A stretch of DNA of 64,000 bases, taken from positions 3,907-67,906 of the forward strand of contig NZ_BBPO01000022.1 of assembly GCF_000787815.1 (NCBI RefSeq), written 5' to 3'. Below, in pieces: positions 8,253 to 19,610 of the stretch. Source of the stretch: Streptacidiphilus neutrinimicus. Lineage in GTDB: Bacteria > Actinomycetota > Actinomycetes > Streptomycetales > Streptomycetaceae. The notes under the pieces were generated by a model. The model saw only the letters and a list, made by a program, of their open reading frames with translations, searched no databases and had not been told where the DNA came from. The first letter of the stretch is position 1. Each line of letters begins with the position of its first letter. The translations under genes were made by a program, and so were the position numbers.

Positions 8253-8762
8253 TCAGCCCTGCGGGGCCTGCGGCACCGGCGGCTGCACGCCCTGCGGCTG
8301 AGTGGGCTGGTACGGCGTGGTCTGCTGCGGCATCGGCTGCTGCGGCGCTTGCGGCGCATAGGCGTACGGCGCGGCGGCGTCGTACGGCTGCGGCGCACCC
8401 TGCGTCGGAACGTACGGCGCGGCGGCGTCGTACGGCTGCGGCGCACCCTGCGTCGGAACGTACGCCTGCGGCGCGGCGGCGTCGGCATGGCGCGACTTCC
8501 GCGAACGGAAGAAGTTGACGATCAGCGCCACCGGCAGGATGAACACCTTGAACAGGATGAGGTAGGACCCGCCGGTGAAGACGAAGCCCAGATAGATGCC
8601 GTAACCGAAGAAGCCGACACCGACGATCGCGTTGAAGATGCGCCAGCCGGTCGTCTGGCCACTGGAATTGAGCGCGGCGATGACCAGCATCGCGATGCCG
8701 CTGACCAGAAGCAGGACGACATAGGCCGAGAAACCGGGCGAACTGCTGAAATCAATGTTCAA
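8253..8762 (-). CDS. small membrane protein with Pro/Gln/Tyr-rich repeat tail, function unknown
   Basis: This 169-residue protein has three predicted membrane segments (about residues 13-32, 38-60 and 66-86), a basic FRSRKSRH stop-transfer, then a disordered tail. The tail carries two exact copies of the 16-residue unit YVPTQGAPQPYDAAAP and ends in a PQ-rich stretch. Similar Pro-rich tails on short actinobacterial membrane proteins are common and mostly unstudied. The ATG at 8762 has no strong upstream site but nothing better lies nearby. No enzymatic motif is present and I cannot assign a function. Confidence 0.75.
   Translation of the reverse strand: MNIDFSSSPGFSAYVVLLLVSGIAMLVIAALNSSGQTTGWRIFNAIVGVGFFGYGIYLGFVFTGGSYLILFKVFILPVALIVNFFRSRKSRHADAAAPQAYVPTQGAPQPYDAAAPYVPTQGAPQPYDAAAPYAYAPQAPQQPMPQQTTPYQPTQPQGVQPPVPQAPQG
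8364..8459. repeat. two exact tandem copies of a 48-bp unit
   Basis: Copies lie at 8364-8411 and 8412-8459 and are identical at the base level. They encode the 16-residue repeat in the tail of the small membrane protein. A degenerate third partial copy follows from 8460. Exact identity suggests a recent duplication by slippage, so copy number may vary between strains. Confidence 0.85.
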
Positions 8763-8784
8763 GGCGGAGGCCCCCGTAGACGAA

Positions 8785-8814
8785 ATCGGATAACGCCCGC
8801 GGACGCTATCCGAT
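8785..8814 (-). terminator. possible terminator after the aspartate aminotransferase
   Basis: An 8-bp stem (ATCGGATA at 8785-8792 against 8807-8814) closes a 14-nt loop, 22 bp past the aminotransferase stop. The run of T on the minus strand is weak. The element could equally be part of the control region of the downstream membrane-protein gene. Confidence 0.4.
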
Positions 8815-8836
8815 CCCGATCCCGCCTGTCACTCGG

Positions 8837-10069
8837 TTACTGCTGGGTCTTCGACTCCTCGGCGGCGAGCCGCACGCACAGCGCCACGGCCTCCATCGCC
8901 TCGCGCAGCTCGGTCAGCGAGGGGTAGCTCGGAGCCAGGCGGATGTGGTGGTCCCGCGGGTCGTGCCCGTACGGGAACGCCGCACCGGCCGGGGTGAGCG
9001 CCACACCGGCCTCCTTCGCCAGGCGCACGACCTCCGCCGCGCAGCCGTCCGGCACCTCCAGGCTGACGAAGTACCCGCCCTCGGGCCGGCTCCAGCGGGC
9101 GATCCCTCGTCCGCCGAGCTCGCGCTCCAACACGTGCTCGACCGTCTCGAAGCGCGGCGCGAGCAGCGCGCGGTGCTTGGCCATGTGCGCGAGCACGCCC
9201 TCGGTGTCGCCGAAGAAGCGGACGTGGCGCAGCTGGTTGACCTTGTCCGGGCCGATGGTCTGCTTCGACAGCAGCGCCTTCAGCCACTCGACGTTGCCCG
9301 TCGAGGAGCCGAAGAAGGCGACGCCCGAACCGGCCAGGGTGATCTTCGAGGTGGACGCGAAGACGAAGGCCCGGTCCGGGTTACCCGCCAGCGCGCAGGC
9401 CTCCAGGATGTCCGCGAGCTCGGCGCGCCGCTCGGTCAGGTCGTGGATCGCGTAGGCGTTGTCCCAGAGGATCCGGAAGTCCGGCGCGGCGGTCCGCATC
9501 GCCGCGAGGCGGCGCACGGTCTCGGCGCCGTAGACCTCACCGGACGGGTTGCTGTAGGCCGGGACGCACCAGATGCCCTTGATCCGCGGGTCCTCGGCGA
9601 CCAGCCGCTCGACCTCGTCCATGTCCGGGCCCTGACCGGTGAGCGCGACCGGCACCATGGTGATGCCGAAGCGCTCGCACAGCCCGAAGTGCCGGTCGTA
9701 GCCCGGCACCGGGCACAGGAAGACCACCTCGTCCTCCTCCACCCACCGGCGCGGGGCGCCGGGCACGGGCGAGAGCAGGGCATTCGCGATGACGTCGTGC
9801 ATGATCTGCAGGCTGGCGTTGCCCAGCGCCAGCAACTGGCCCTGCGGGATGCCGAGCAGCGGCGAGAAGATCTCCACCAGCTCGGGCAGCCCGGTCAGCC
9901 CGCCGTAGTTGCGGGTGTCCGAACCGTCGGCCGCGAGATAGTCGCCCTCCCCGGGCAGCTCCAGCATCCGGTTCGACAGGTTCAGCTGCTCGGGCGAGGG
10001 CTTGCCCCGCGTCAGATCCAGCTTCAGCCCCTTGGCCTGGAGCCCTGCGTATTCTTCACGAAGCGTCAC
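8837..10069 (-). CDS. aminotransferase class I, type Ic aspartate aminotransferase-like
   Basis: This 410-residue PLP enzyme resembles the Corynebacterium/actinobacterial aspartate aminotransferase (class Ic, Aminotran_MocR-like PF12897). Supporting motifs are LDLTRGKPSPEQLNLS, NYGGLTGLPELVEIF, PVPGYDRHFGL, the AYSNPSGEVY loop and FASTSKITLAGSG, which carries the PLP-binding Lys. It would transfer the amino group between aspartate and 2-oxoglutarate. I chose GTG 10069 because GGAGTAGA lies directly upstream. An in-frame ATG at 10096 would add nine residues without a ribosome site. The window's second aminotransferase (57751) is a different subclass, so the two may divide substrates. Confidence 0.9.
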   Translation of the reverse strand: MTLREEYAGLQAKGLKLDLTRGKPSPEQLNLSNRMLELPGEGDYLAADGSDTRNYGGLTGLPELVEIFSPLLGIPQGQLLALGNASLQIMHDVIANALLSPVPGAPRRWVEEDEVVFLCPVPGYDRHFGLCERFGITMVPVALTGQGPDMDEVERLVAEDPRIKGIWCVPAYSNPSGEVYGAETVRRLAAMRTAAPDFRILWDNAYAIHDLTERRAELADILEACALAGNPDRAFVFASTSKITLAGSGVAFFGSSTGNVEWLKALLSKQTIGPDKVNQLRHVRFFGDTEGVLAHMAKHRALLAPRFETVEHVLERELGGRGIARWSRPEGGYFVSLEVPDGCAAEVVRLAKEAGVALTPAGAAFPYGHDPRDHHIRLAPSYPSLTELREAMEAVALCVRLAAEESKTQQ

Positions 10070-10166
10070 TTCTACTCCCACAGTGGGTTGCCACATCTAG
10101 GGGCGCGGGGCTCTGCTGATGTGCGGCTCCGCCGCGCGGGCGCGAGAACCACCTGCGTACGGATGG

Positions 10167-10182
10167 CCCCGCACGTGCGGGG
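10167..10182 (-). terminator. possible glmM terminator hairpin
   Basis: CCCCGCACGTGCGGGG is a perfect 16-bp palindrome about 70 bp past the glmM stop, between glmM and the aminotransferase. There is no T tract after it on the minus strand. I could not recognise any other element in the 183-bp spacer. Confidence 0.35.
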
Positions 10183-10252
10183 ACCCACCGCCTCGGGTGG
10201 CTTGTCGCGCGCACGCGGTCAGTCAAGCGCCGCCCACGCCCCTGGAGGGTGC

Positions 10253-11611
10253 CTAGCCGAGCCTCTGCCGAACAACTTCCGCGAGCCGCTCGCAGACGCT
10301 CTGCGCCTGCTCGTGGTTCGCGGCCTCCACCATCACACGGACCAGCGGCTCCGTCCCGGAGGGACGCAGCAGGACCCGGCCGGTCTCGCCGAGCTCCGCC
10401 TCCGCCTCCGCCACCGCGTCCAGCAGCGCCTCGTCCTGCGCGGCGCGCGCCTTGTCCACGCCCTTGACGTTGATCATGACCTGCGGCAGCCGCGTCATCA
10501 CGCCGGCCAGCTCGCCCAGCGGCTTGCCCGTCGCGGCGACGCGAGCCGCCAGCATCAGGCCGGTCAGCGTTCCGTCGCCGGTGGTCGCGTGCTCCAGCAG
10601 GATCACGTGGCCGGACTGCTCGCCGCCGAGGGTGTAGCCGTGCTGCTTCATGGACTCCAGCACGTAGCGGTCGCCGACCGCGGTCTGGACGAGGTCGATG
10701 CCCTCGCGCTCCAGCGCCAGCTTGAAGCCCAGGTTGGACATGACCGTCGCCACGACGGTGTCCTTCGCCAGCGCGCCCGAGTCCCGCAGGCCCAGCGCGA
10801 GCACGGCGAGGATCTGGTCGCCGTCGATCTCGTTGCCCTCGCGGTCCACCGCGAGGCAGCGGTCGGCGTCGCCGTCGTGGGCGATGCCGAGGTCCGCGCC
10901 GTGCTCGACGACGGCCGCGCGCAGCGGGCCGAGGTGGGTCGAGCCGATGCCGTCGTTGATGTTGAGGCCGTCCGGCTCGGCGCCGATGACGGCGACGACG
11001 TCGGCGCCCGCGGCGCGGAAGGCCTGCGGGGAGGCGGCCGCTGCGGCGCCGTGGGCGGCGTCGATGACGACCTTCAGGCCGTCCAGGCGGTTCGGCAGCG
11101 CGCCGAGCAGGTGCTGGACGTACTGGTCGAGCCCGGCCTCGTGGTCGCGGACGCGACCCACCGCGGCGCCGGTCGGGCGGGACCACTCCTCCGTGCCGAA
11201 GCGCTCGTAGTGCGCCTCGATGGCGTCCTCGATCGCGTCGTCGAGCTTGTGGCCGCCCTTGGCCAGGAACTTGAGGCCGTTGTCGGGCATCGGGTTGTGA
11301 CTGGCGGACAGCATCACGCCGAAGTCCACGCCCAGCGCGTCGGTCAGGTACGCGACCGCCGGGGTCGGCAGCACGCCGAGACGCAGCACGTCCACGCCCG
11401 AGCTCGCGAGGCCGGCGACGACCGCGGCCTCCAGGAACTCACCGGAGGCCCTCGGGTCCCGACCGACCACGGCCACCGGACGGTGACCCTCGAACGCGCC
11501 CAGATCACCGAGCACGTGCGCGGCGGCGACGGACAGACCCATCGCCATCTCCGCGGTCAGATCCACGTTCGCCAGTCCGCGAACGCCGTCGGTACCAAAG
11601 AGTCGTCCCAT
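10253..11611 (-). CDS. glmM: phosphoglucosamine mutase GlmM
   Basis: This 452-residue enzyme interconverts glucosamine-6-phosphate and glucosamine-1-phosphate, the step after GlmS towards UDP-GlcNAc. The N-terminus is [15 protein letters not shown]. The phosphoserine loop [12 protein letters not shown] contains Ser104, the Mg-binding loop is DGDADRCLA, and a C-terminal [12 protein letters not shown] phosphate-binding loop follows. The ATG at 11611 is chosen because GGAAGG lies 10 nt upstream and the family starts here. The reading frame stays open for 68 more codons upstream through the rpsI terminator, which is not coding. It lies downstream of rplM-rpsI, as in other streptomycetes. Confidence 0.97.
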   Translation of the reverse strand: MGRLFGTDGVRGLANVDLTAEMAMGLSVAAAHVLGDLGAFEGHRPVAVVGRDPRASGEFLEAAVVAGLASSGVDVLRLGVLPTPAVAYLTDALGVDFGVMLSASHNPMPDNGLKFLAKGGHKLDDAIEDAIEAHYERFGTEEWSRPTGAAVGRVRDHEAGLDQYVQHLLGALPNRLDGLKVVIDAAHGAAAAASPQAFRAAGADVVAVIGAEPDGLNINDGIGSTHLGPLRAAVVEHGADLGIAHDGDADRCLAVDREGNEIDGDQILAVLALGLRDSGALAKDTVVATVMSNLGFKLALEREGIDLVQTAVGDRYVLESMKQHGYTLGGEQSGHVILLEHATTGDGTLTGLMLAARVAATGKPLGELAGVMTRLPQVMINVKGVDKARAAQDEALLDAVAEAEAELGETGRVLLRPSGTEPLVRVMVEAANHEQAQSVCERLAEVVRQRLG

Positions 11612-11657
11612 ACTGCTGAAACCTTCCGGGTGACGCGTAACGCCGGATATGAACGAA

Positions 11658-11694
11658 CCACGCCCTGGGAACACACGGTGCTCCCAGGGCGTGG
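11658..11694 (-). terminator. rpsI rho-independent terminator
   Basis: A 13-bp stem (CCACGCCCTGGGA at 11658-11670 against 11682-11694) encloses an 11-nt loop, 44 bp past the rpsI stop. It separates rplM-rpsI from glmM; only 46 bp remain before the glmM start, so some read-through into glmM is likely. Confidence 0.8.
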
Positions 11695-11738
11695 CGAAAA
11701 CCAGCTCCCCCATGCGATGCGGCGGAGCGGGGTGCGAC

Positions 11739-12230
11739 TTAGCGCTTGCTGTACTGCGGCGCCTTACGGGCCTTCTTGAGACCGGCCTTCTTGCGCTCGA
11801 CGGCACGCGGGTCACGCGTCAGGAAGCCGGCCTTCTTCAGCGCCGGGCGGTTGGCGTCGACGTCGGCCTCGTTCAGGGCGCGGGCGACACCGAGACGCAG
11901 GGCGTAGGCCTGGCCGGAGATGCCGCCACCGTTGATACGGGCGACGACGTCGTAACGACCGTCCAGCTCAAGGATCTTGAACGGGTCGTTCACGGTCTGC
12001 TGGTGCACCTTGTTGGGGAAGTACTCCTCCAGGGTGCGACCGTTGATCTTCCACTGGCCGGTGCCGGGGACGATGCGCACGCGGGCGATCGCCTCCTTGC
12101 GGCGACCCAGGCCGGCGCCCGGAAGGGCCTCGCCGAACCGGGAGGGAAGGGACTCGCTGGTGTACTCGGTCTCCTCGACCTCGAAGGTCTCCTCGACCTC
12201 GAGGGGGAGCTCAGCAGTGGTCTCGGCCAC
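11739..12230 (-). CDS. rpsI: 30S ribosomal protein S9 (uS9)
   Basis: This 163-residue protein is longer than E. coli S9 (130) because of an acidic N-terminal extension ([23 protein letters not shown]), a normal actinobacterial trait. The S9 core follows: [37 protein letters not shown], and the basic tail ending KAPQYSKR, whose last Arg reaches the P-site tRNA. It lies 44 bp downstream of rplM and is co-transcribed with it. Confidence 0.98.
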   Translation of the reverse strand: MAETTAELPLEVEETFEVEETEYTSESLPSRFGEALPGAGLGRRKEAIARVRIVPGTGQWKINGRTLEEYFPNKVHQQTVNDPFKILELDGRYDVVARINGGGISGQAYALRLGVARALNEADVDANRPALKKAGFLTRDPRAVERKKAGLKKARKAPQYSKR

Positions 12231-12274
12231 GGTTGTCCTCTGTTCTTCTCGTCAGATTTGGGGTGTGGCCGGTC

Positions 12275-12718
12275 TTACTGAGCGACCTGGGTGATCTCGA
12301 ACGCCACCGGCTGCTGGGCAGCGTGGGGGTGCTGGTCGCCCGAGTACACCTTCAGCTTCGAGAGCATCTGACGACCCAGGGAGTTCTTCGGGAGCATGCC
12401 CTTGATGGCCTTCTCGACGGCCTTCTCGGGGTTCTTGTCCATCAGCTCGTCGTAGCGGACGGACCGCAGACCACCCGGGTAGCCAGAGTGGCGGTAGGCC
12501 ATCTTCTGGGTCTTCTTGTTGCCGGACAGGTGCACCTTGTCCGCGTTGATGATGATGACGAAGTCACCCATGTCAACGTGCGGCGCGTACACCGGCTTGT
12601 GCTTGCCCCGCAGAAGGGAGGCGGCCTGAGAGGCCAGACGGCCGAGGACAACGTCCTGGGCGTCAATGACGAGCCACTGACGCTGGACGTCGCCGGGCTT
12701 GGGGCTGTACGTACGCAC
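12275..12718 (-). CDS. rplM: 50S ribosomal protein L13 (uL13)
   Basis: This 147-residue early-assembly protein of the large subunit carries the L13 motifs [37 protein letters not shown] and [13 protein letters not shown]. The GTG at 12718 is the family start ([10 protein letters not shown]). It is first gene of the rplM-rpsI operon, driven by a strong promoter about 185 bp upstream (12902-12931), which leaves a roughly 175-nt leader. I found no L13-specific regulatory RNA structure there beyond a CTCACGTGAG palindrome near 12865. Confidence 0.98.
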   Translation of the reverse strand: MRTYSPKPGDVQRQWLVIDAQDVVLGRLASQAASLLRGKHKPVYAPHVDMGDFVIIINADKVHLSGNKKTQKMAYRHSGYPGGLRSVRYDELMDKNPEKAVEKAIKGMLPKNSLGRQMLSKLKVYSGDQHPHAAQQPVAFEITQVAQ

Positions 12719-12901
12719 GGTCGTAGCCTTCGCTTTTCAGTGAGTGTGTGCCTGACAGGACCGCCTGGACGATCGGAGCAGCCTGCGCACCCTCGATCCG
12801 GACGCAATCGGATCTTCGGGGCCGCCGCTCATCGACCTGGCGGACCGGCGTACCGACCTCTCACGTGAGATAGAGCGAGCCAATACGCACAACGAACTCG
12901 C

Positions 12902-12931
12902 AGAATACCGGCCCGGCGGCTGGCGGGTCAA
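12902..12931 (-). promoter_or_regulatory. rplM-rpsI promoter (sigma-HrdB type)
   Basis: TTGACC at 12926-12931 and TATTCT at 12902-12907 on the minus strand are separated by exactly 18 nt, a near-consensus vegetative promoter. Transcription would start near 12895. It is the best -35/-10 pair in this spacer. Confidence 0.75.
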
Positions 12932-12990
12932 AACGCCGCCCACGCACCGTGCCGGTTATCCACAAGCTGTGCACCAGTCTACGTCCCGCT

Positions 12991-14655
<1,665 letters not shown>

Positions 14656-14739
14656 GAGCAGCGATTGTTGGTTCCGGAGGCGGTCACGGGCAAACCGGTT
14701 TTTCCGCCCGCTCGCCCACACCCAGTACGATTCCGGCGC

Positions 14740-15840
14740 ATGACGACAGGGTCTGGTCAGCAGGGCGAATCGCCGGAGGGCCGTCAGGGCACGCCGCTCC
14801 CCCGCCGCGGCGCGCAGCAGCACGGGCGGATACCGACGCAGTACGCCCCGGGCAGCGGAAGACTCCGCGCCGCAGCGAGAAGCGCGGCGCGCAGCGCGCT
14901 CAGCACCGCGGTGCGCGTCCGCCCCGGCGCCCCCGAGCCGCCGATCCCGGAGCCCCAGCAGGGCGCGCCGGGAGCCACCGCGACGCGGACCGCCACGGCG
15001 TTCGCGATCCGGCCGGGCACCCCCGCGGACGACTCCCCCACGCCCGACCTGGACGAGCTCACCCAGCCCTACGCCGCCACCAACGTGCGCCGCCGCCGCT
15101 TCCGCCGGCGCACCCTCGCGCTGGGCGCGGCCGTCGTCCTCTTGGCGGGCGGCACCGCGGCCGCGCTGGCGGTCAGCGGCCACCAGGGCCGCTCGGGCCG
15201 CCACAGCTCAGCGGCGGCGCCGACCAGCCCGTCGGCGCAGCCCACGACGCCCTCCGCGGTGCCCTCGGCCGTCCCCTCGGCGCAGCCGACGCCCAGCCCC
15301 ACCCTGCTCGACCCGCTCACGCTGCTCTCCAGCGCGGCCACCGACAAGGCGCCGCTCAGCGCGGCCACGCTCTTTCCGGGCAAGAGCGTCACCGTCAACG
15401 GCCATTCCTACACCCAGGCACTGACAGCGACCTCGTTGTGCGCGGCGGCGGCCTCACCGGCGCTCGCGACCGTGCTCGCCAAGAACGGCTGCCAGGGCAT
15501 CTTCCGCGCCACCTACGGAAACGGCTCGGCGGAGGTCACCGTCGGTATCGCCGTCTTCGACAGCGCGGCCGAGGCGAACGCGGTCAAGGGCGCCGCCGCT
15601 ACCGGCAACATCTCGTCCCTGTTCGGCGGCCCGGTCAAGCCGTTCTGCCAGAAGCAGGTCTGCCGGATCTCCAGCAACGCCGTGGGCCGCTACGCCTACT
15701 TCACCGTGGCCGGATACCCGGACGGCAGGCCGGTCCCGGCCAACGACACGACCGCCCTCGCGGCCGGCAACGACCTCGCCACCCTGGCCTTCCAGAACCT
15801 CGCCGAGCGCGGCCGCACCGAGGCGGCCGCCGCTCACTGA
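14740..15840 (+). CDS. single-pass membrane-anchored protein with Ser/Pro-rich stalk, function unknown
   Basis: This 366-residue protein has about 124 cytoplasmic, Pro- and Arg-rich residues, one hydrophobic segment (about residues 125-146, after the basic RRRRFRRR), then a Ser/Thr/Pro stalk (about 150-190) and an extracellular domain of about 170 residues with paired Cys ([18 protein letters not shown]). The layout suggests a wall-proximal sensor or anchor, but I recognise no named domain. ATG 14740 follows TACGAT (14726-14731) by 8 nt with no Shine-Dalgarno sequence, a leaderless pattern. It is divergent from the ABC-F gene across 84 bp and overlaps the 3' end of truA by 7 bp, convergently. 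Confidence 0.75.
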   Translation: MTTGSGQQGESPEGRQGTPLPRRGAQQHGRIPTQYAPGSGRLRAAARSAARSALSTAVRVRPGAPEPPIPEPQQGAPGATATRTATAFAIRPGTPADDSPTPDLDELTQPYAATNVRRRRFRRRTLALGAAVVLLAGGTAAALAVSGHQGRSGRHSSAAAPTSPSAQPTTPSAVPSAVPSAQPTPSPTLLDPLTLLSSAATDKAPLSAATLFPGKSVTVNGHSYTQALTATSLCAAAASPALATVLAKNGCQGIFRATYGNGSAEVTVGIAVFDSAAEANAVKGAAATGNISSLFGGPVKPFCQKQVCRISSNAVGRYAYFTVAGYPDGRPVPANDTTALAAGNDLATLAFQNLAERGRTEAAAAH

Positions 15841-16727
15841 CCCCCGAGCACCCTCAGTCGCCGGGCGGCACGGTTCCGCTCGGCGAGCAGCTCGTCGGCC
15901 GGGTAGCCGACCTCCTCCAGGGTCAGTCCGTAGGGCCGCACGACGTTGACGGCGGAGTTCCGCACCCCGCCGGCCAGCACCTCGGCCGGGAAGTCCAGCG
16001 GCCGCTGACCGCCGCCGACGAGCAGCATGGAGCCGACCAGGGCGCGCACCATGTTGTGGCAGAACGCGTCGGCCCGGACGGTCCCGACGACCAGGCCGGG
16101 GACTCCGGGGCCGAGGAGCGCGTCGCCCTCGGTGCGCTCCCAGGAGAACTCCAGCAGCTCCCGGATGGTCGTCGCGCCCTCGCGCTTCTTGCAGTACGCC
16201 GCGAAGTCGTGCTCGCCGATCAGACGTCGGGCCGCCTCGTTCATCAACGCCACGTCCAGCGGCCGGTCGTGCCAGAGCACATGGCCGCGCCGCAGCGGGT
16301 CGACGCCGCCCTGGGTGTCGCAGACGCGGTAGGCGTACCGCCGCCAGACCGCGCTGAAGCGGGCGTCGAACCCGGCCGGGGCCTCGGAGAGCCGCCACAC
16401 CCGGATGTCCCCGGGCAGCCGCCCGGCGAGGCGGCGCAGCAGCTTCTCGCCCTCGGTCTGCCAGATCGCCTCCGGGAGGTCGACGTGAGCCACCTGACCG
16501 CGCGCGTGCACCCCGGCGTCCGTACGCCCCGCGACCGTCAGCGGGAAGATCTCCCGCTGCCGCGTCACGACGGAGACGGCCTCCTCCAGCTCCTGCTGGA
16601 CGGTCCGCCGCCCGTTCTTCTGCCGCGCCCAGCCCGAGAAGTCCGCGCCGTCATAGGCCAGGTCCAGCCGGATCCGGACGAAGCCCTCGGCGGGGCCGTC
16701 CTTGCGAGGCTCTTCTTCGCAGCTCAT
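15834..16727 (-). CDS. truA: tRNA pseudouridine(38-40) synthase TruA
   Basis: This 297-residue enzyme isomerises uridines 38, 39 and 40 of tRNA anticodon arms to pseudouridine. The catalytic aspartate is Asp70 in [29 protein letters not shown] and [17 protein letters not shown] are further TruA signatures. It follows rplQ on the same strand, the usual end of the alpha operon, but a strong hairpin separates them. Its last 7 bp overlap the opposing gene's 3' end. Confidence 0.96.
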   Translation of the reverse strand: MSCEEEPRKDGPAEGFVRIRLDLAYDGADFSGWARQKNGRRTVQQELEEAVSVVTRQREIFPLTVAGRTDAGVHARGQVAHVDLPEAIWQTEGEKLLRRLAGRLPGDIRVWRLSEAPAGFDARFSAVWRRYAYRVCDTQGGVDPLRRGHVLWHDRPLDVALMNEAARRLIGEHDFAAYCKKREGATTIRELLEFSWERTEGDALLGPGVPGLVVGTVRADAFCHNMVRALVGSMLLVGGGQRPLDFPAEVLAGGVRNSAVNVVRPYGLTLEEVGYPADELLAERNRAARRLRVLGGQ

Positions 16728-16747
16728 CTGTTCCTCTGAGTCGAAAA

Positions 16748-16781
16748 ACGGACCCGCCCCCTCGGAAGGGAACGGGTCCGT
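16748..16781 (-). terminator. rplQ rho-independent terminator
   Basis: A 9-bp stem (ACGGACCCG at 16748-16756 against 16773-16781) is followed on the minus strand by TTTTTCGA. It lies 20 bp past the rplQ stop, before truA, and is one of the most canonical terminators in the window. Confidence 0.85.
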
Positions 16782-16800
16782 CGTGGATCACGCGGGAGGA

Positions 16801-17238
16801 TTACTCCGCCGCGGTCTCCTCCGTCTTCGCGGCGACCTTGGTCGCGGCCTCGGCCTCGCCGACGGCCTCCTGGGCCACGGTCAGGCCCTCGACCAGCTCG
16901 ATGACGGCCATGGGCGCGTTGTCGCCACGGCGCGTACCGATCTTGGTGATACGGGTGTAGCCACCCGGACGGTTCTCGTAGCGAGGACCGATCTCGGTGA
17001 AGAGGGTGTGCAGAACCGCGATGTCCGTGATGACCTTGCGGACCTCACGGCGGTTGTGCAGATCACCCTTCTTCGCCTTGGTGATCAGCTTCTCCGCGTA
17101 CGGACGCAGACGGCGGGCCTTGGCCTCCGTCGTGGTGATGCGGCCGTGCTGGAACAGCTCACGGGCCAGACCGGCGAGCAGCAGACGCTCGTGGGACGGG
17201 CCGCCGCCGAGGCGGGCACCCTTGGCGGGCTGAGGCAT
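16801..17238 (-). CDS. rplQ: 50S ribosomal protein L17 (bL17)
   Basis: This 145-residue protein lies at the peptide exit tunnel. [21 protein letters not shown] and [17 protein letters not shown] are L17 motifs; the C-terminal Ala/Glu-rich extension is typical of actinobacteria. The ATG at 17238 is set by a perfect GAAGGAG 5 nt upstream; the frame is open for 31 codons before it. It follows rpoA by 179 bp, a spacer that contains a hairpin. Confidence 0.97.
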   Translation of the reverse strand: MPQPAKGARLGGGPSHERLLLAGLARELFQHGRITTTEAKARRLRPYAEKLITKAKKGDLHNRREVRKVITDIAVLHTLFTEIGPRYENRPGGYTRITKIGTRRGDNAPMAVIELVEGLTVAQEAVGEAEAATKVAAKTEETAAE

Positions 17239-17333
17239 GGTGTCTCCTTCAATATCCGGCGTCGGCCGTATGAGGAACCGGGCCGGGCGTACGGGCAGTG
17301 CGCCCGCACGACTTAGACATACAGCTAACAAGA

Positions 17334-17361
17334 GTACGGGACCGCCGAGGCGGTCCCGTAC
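17334..17361 (-). terminator. hairpin between rpoA and rplQ
   Basis: A stem of up to 13 bp (GTACGGGACCGCC at 17334-17346 against 17349-17361) lies in the 179-bp rpoA-rplQ spacer. A second GC-rich fold follows near 17363-17387. No T tract follows, so it may be an mRNA-stability or partial-termination element rather than a full stop. Confidence 0.55.
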
Positions 17362-17417
17362 CCTCCCCCAGCCTTCGGCAGGGGGGTCACCCCAGGCAAT
17401 GCCAGGAGTCAGAAGAC

Positions 17418-18437
17418 TCAGTACTGCTCGGTCTCCGCGAAGCCCGTGTCGTCGTCGTCGGCGCCGAAGGCGTCGGCGGCGGCGGTCGGGTCGAATCCGG
17501 GCGGGCTGTCCTTGAGGGCCAGGCCCATGCCGGCCAGCTTCGCCTTGACCTCGTCGATCGACTTCGCACCGAAGTTGCGGATGTCGAGCAGGTCGGCCTC
17601 GGAGCGGGCGACGAGCTCACCCACGGTGTGGATGCCCTCGCGCTTGAGGCAGTTGTAGGAGCGGACGGTGAGCTCCAGCTCCTCGATCGGCAGTGCCAGG
17701 TCGGCGGCCAGGGCGGCGTCCGTCGGGGACGGGCCCATGTCGATGCCCTCGGCGTCGAGGTTGAGCTCGCGCGCCAGGCCGAACAGCTCGACCAGGGTCT
17801 TACCGGCCGACGCCATCGCGTCACGCGGACGCATGGCCGGCTTGGTCTCGACGTCGACGATCAGCTTGTCGAAGTCGGTGCGCTGCTCGACACGGGTGGC
17901 CTCGACCTTGTAGGTGACCTTCAGCACGGGGCTGTAGATCGAGTCGACCGGGATACGGCCGATCTCCTGGCCGGACTGCTTGTTCTGCACGGCGGAGACG
18001 TAGCCGCGACCGCGCTCGACGGTCAGCTCCATCTCCAGCTTGCCCTTGCCGTTCAGCGTGGCGAGGACCAGCTCGGGGTTGTGCACCTCGACACCCGCCG
18101 GCGGCGCGATGTCGGCGGCGGTGACCAGGCCCGGACCCTGCTTGCGCAGGTACATCACGACCGGCTCGTCGTGCTCCGAGGAGACGACCAGCTGCTTGAT
18201 GTTGAGGATCAGGTCGGTGACGTCCTCCTTGACGCCCGGCACGGTGGTGAACTCGTGCAGCACGCCGTCGATCCGGATGCTGGTGACAGCGGCGCCCGGG
18301 ATCGAGGAGAGGAGGGTACGACGGAGCGAGTTGCCGAGGGTGTAGCCGAAGCCCGGCTCCAGCGGCTCGATGACGAACCGGGAGCGGAACTCGTCGACAA
18401 CCTCTTCGGTCAGCGTCGGGCGCTGAGCGATCAGCAT
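17418..18437 (-). CDS. rpoA: DNA-directed RNA polymerase subunit alpha
   Basis: This 339-residue subunit nucleates RNA polymerase assembly through its N-terminal domain ([25 protein letters not shown]) and contacts UP elements and activators through its C-terminal domain ([21 protein letters not shown]). ATG 18437 is set by GGAGG upstream and by the family start [13 protein letters not shown]. The C-terminus is acidic ([15 protein letters not shown]). It lies between rpsK and rplQ as in other bacteria, but with a hairpin on each side, so its expression may be uncoupled from the ribosomal genes. Confidence 0.98.
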   Translation of the reverse strand: MLIAQRPTLTEEVVDEFRSRFVIEPLEPGFGYTLGNSLRRTLLSSIPGAAVTSIRIDGVLHEFTTVPGVKEDVTDLILNIKQLVVSSEHDEPVVMYLRKQGPGLVTAADIAPPAGVEVHNPELVLATLNGKGKLEMELTVERGRGYVSAVQNKQSGQEIGRIPVDSIYSPVLKVTYKVEATRVEQRTDFDKLIVDVETKPAMRPRDAMASAGKTLVELFGLARELNLDAEGIDMGPSPTDAALAADLALPIEELELTVRSYNCLKREGIHTVGELVARSEADLLDIRNFGAKSIDEVKAKLAGMGLALKDSPPGFDPTAAADAFGADDDDTGFAETEQY

Positions 18438-18494
18438 GAGGGAAATCCTCCAGATAGATCTTCGGCACCCACTATTTGATGCCGACGAAAGCAA

Positions 18495-18529
18495 GGATAC
18501 GGCCTCCGGGTGAACCGGAGGCCGTATCC
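18495..18529 (-). terminator. terminator-like hairpin between rpsK and rpoA
   Basis: A perfect 15-bp stem (GGATACGGCCTCCGG at 18495-18509 against 18515-18529) with a 5-nt loop lies 24 bp past rpsK and 57 bp before rpoA. On the minus strand it is followed by TTGCTTTCG. It is strong enough to terminate, yet there is little room for a separate rpoA promoter. Confidence 0.75.
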
Positions 18530-18553
18530 CAAGAGCGTTGGCTCAGAAGCGCA

Positions 18554-18961
18554 TCAGACGCGACGACGCTTCGGCGGGCGGCAGCCGTTGTGCGGGACGG
18601 GGGTGACGTCCTGGATGGAGCCGACCTCCAGGCCGGTGGCCTGGATGGAGCGGATCGCGGTCTCACGACCGGAGCCCGGGCCCTTGACGAAGACGTCGAC
18701 CTTGCGCATGCCGTGCTCCTGCGCGCGGCGAGCAGCGGCCTCGGCGGCCATCTGCGCGGCGAACGGGGTCGACTTGCGGGAGCCCTTGAAGCCGACGTGG
18801 CCCGAGGACGCCCAGGCGATCACGTTGCCGGACGGGTCTGTGATCGAGACGATCGTGTTGTTGAACGTGCTCTTGATGTGGGCGTGCCCGTGAGCGACGT
18901 TCTTCTTCTCCTTGCGGCGGATCTTCTTCGCGCCGGCAGCCTGACGGCCCTTGGGAGGCAT
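18554..18961 (-). CDS. rpsK: 30S ribosomal protein S11 (uS11)
   Basis: This 135-residue protein of the small-subunit platform contains [38 protein letters not shown] and the C-terminal [13 protein letters not shown]. The basic N-terminus ([18 protein letters not shown]) is typical. It follows rpsM by 77 bp on the same strand and is followed by a strong hairpin. Confidence 0.98.
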   Translation of the reverse strand: MPPKGRQAAGAKKIRRKEKKNVAHGHAHIKSTFNNTIVSITDPSGNVIAWASSGHVGFKGSRKSTPFAAQMAAEAAARRAQEHGMRKVDVFVKGPGSGRETAIRSIQATGLEVGSIQDVTPVPHNGCRPPKRRRV

Positions 18962-19038
18962 GAGCTGATTTCTCCTACTGAGGTGGTCGGTCCGCTAGCC
19001 CAGCGGGCCGGATTAAGTCCGGTGTGTGGGGCGGACTA

Positions 19039-19419
19039 CTACTTCTTGCCCGGCTTCTTCTTGCCGGCAATCGCGCGACGCGGGCCCTTGCGGGTACGCG
19101 CGTTGGTGTGGGTGCGCTGACCGCGGACCGGCAGGCCACGGCGGTGGCGCAGGCCCTCGTAGCAGCCGATCTCGACCTTGCGGCGGATGTCGGCGGCGAC
19201 GGCGCGGCGGAGGTCACCCTCGACCTCGAAGTTCGCGTCCACGAACTTCTGCAGCTTGACCAGGTCGTCCTCGGTGATGTCGCGGACGCGGATGTCCGGG
19301 TTCACACCGGTCTCGTCCAGCGCCTTCTTCGCGAGGGTGCGGCCGATGCCGTAGACGTAGGTGAGGGCGATCTCGATCCGCTTCTCGCGGGGGAGATCAA
19401 CGCCACTGAGGCGTGCCAT
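19039..19419 (-). CDS. rpsM: 30S ribosomal protein S13 (uS13)
   Basis: This 126-residue head protein contacts the P-site tRNA and forms the inter-subunit bridge B1. [40 protein letters not shown] and the [16 protein letters not shown] tail identify it. ATG 19419 has AGGAG upstream and is the family start. It lies downstream of rpmJ in the infA-rpmJ-rpsM-rpsK order. Confidence 0.98.
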   Translation of the reverse strand: MARLSGVDLPREKRIEIALTYVYGIGRTLAKKALDETGVNPDIRVRDITEDDLVKLQKFVDANFEVEGDLRRAVAADIRRKVEIGCYEGLRHRRGLPVRGQRTHTNARTRKGPRRAIAGKKKPGKK

Positions 19420-19610
19420 GGATCTGGCTCCTGTTGTTTCCTCGGAGGTCTGACGCGACACCTACCCGTTCAGCTCCCGCTGATCGAGCCCCGGCCTCCG
19501 ACCGGGGGTGGCAGTCCGTCCGTCGCCGTGTGCAACGAGCGGATCGGGTGTCCCGTTTCATGTTGTTTTTCGCGTCGCGCGAAGAGTTACGACCCGTACA
19601 GGGGGTGAAA

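Noticed and set aside
8364-8459. Tandem 48-bp repeats considered as a CRISPR-like array
   Set aside because: The copies are contiguous with no spacers, lie inside a coding region and preserve the frame.
10254-11815. A longer N-terminus for GlmM extending to 11815
   Set aside because: The extension reads through the rpsI terminator hairpin and lacks homology to GlmM, which starts at MGRLFGTDG with a good ribosome site.
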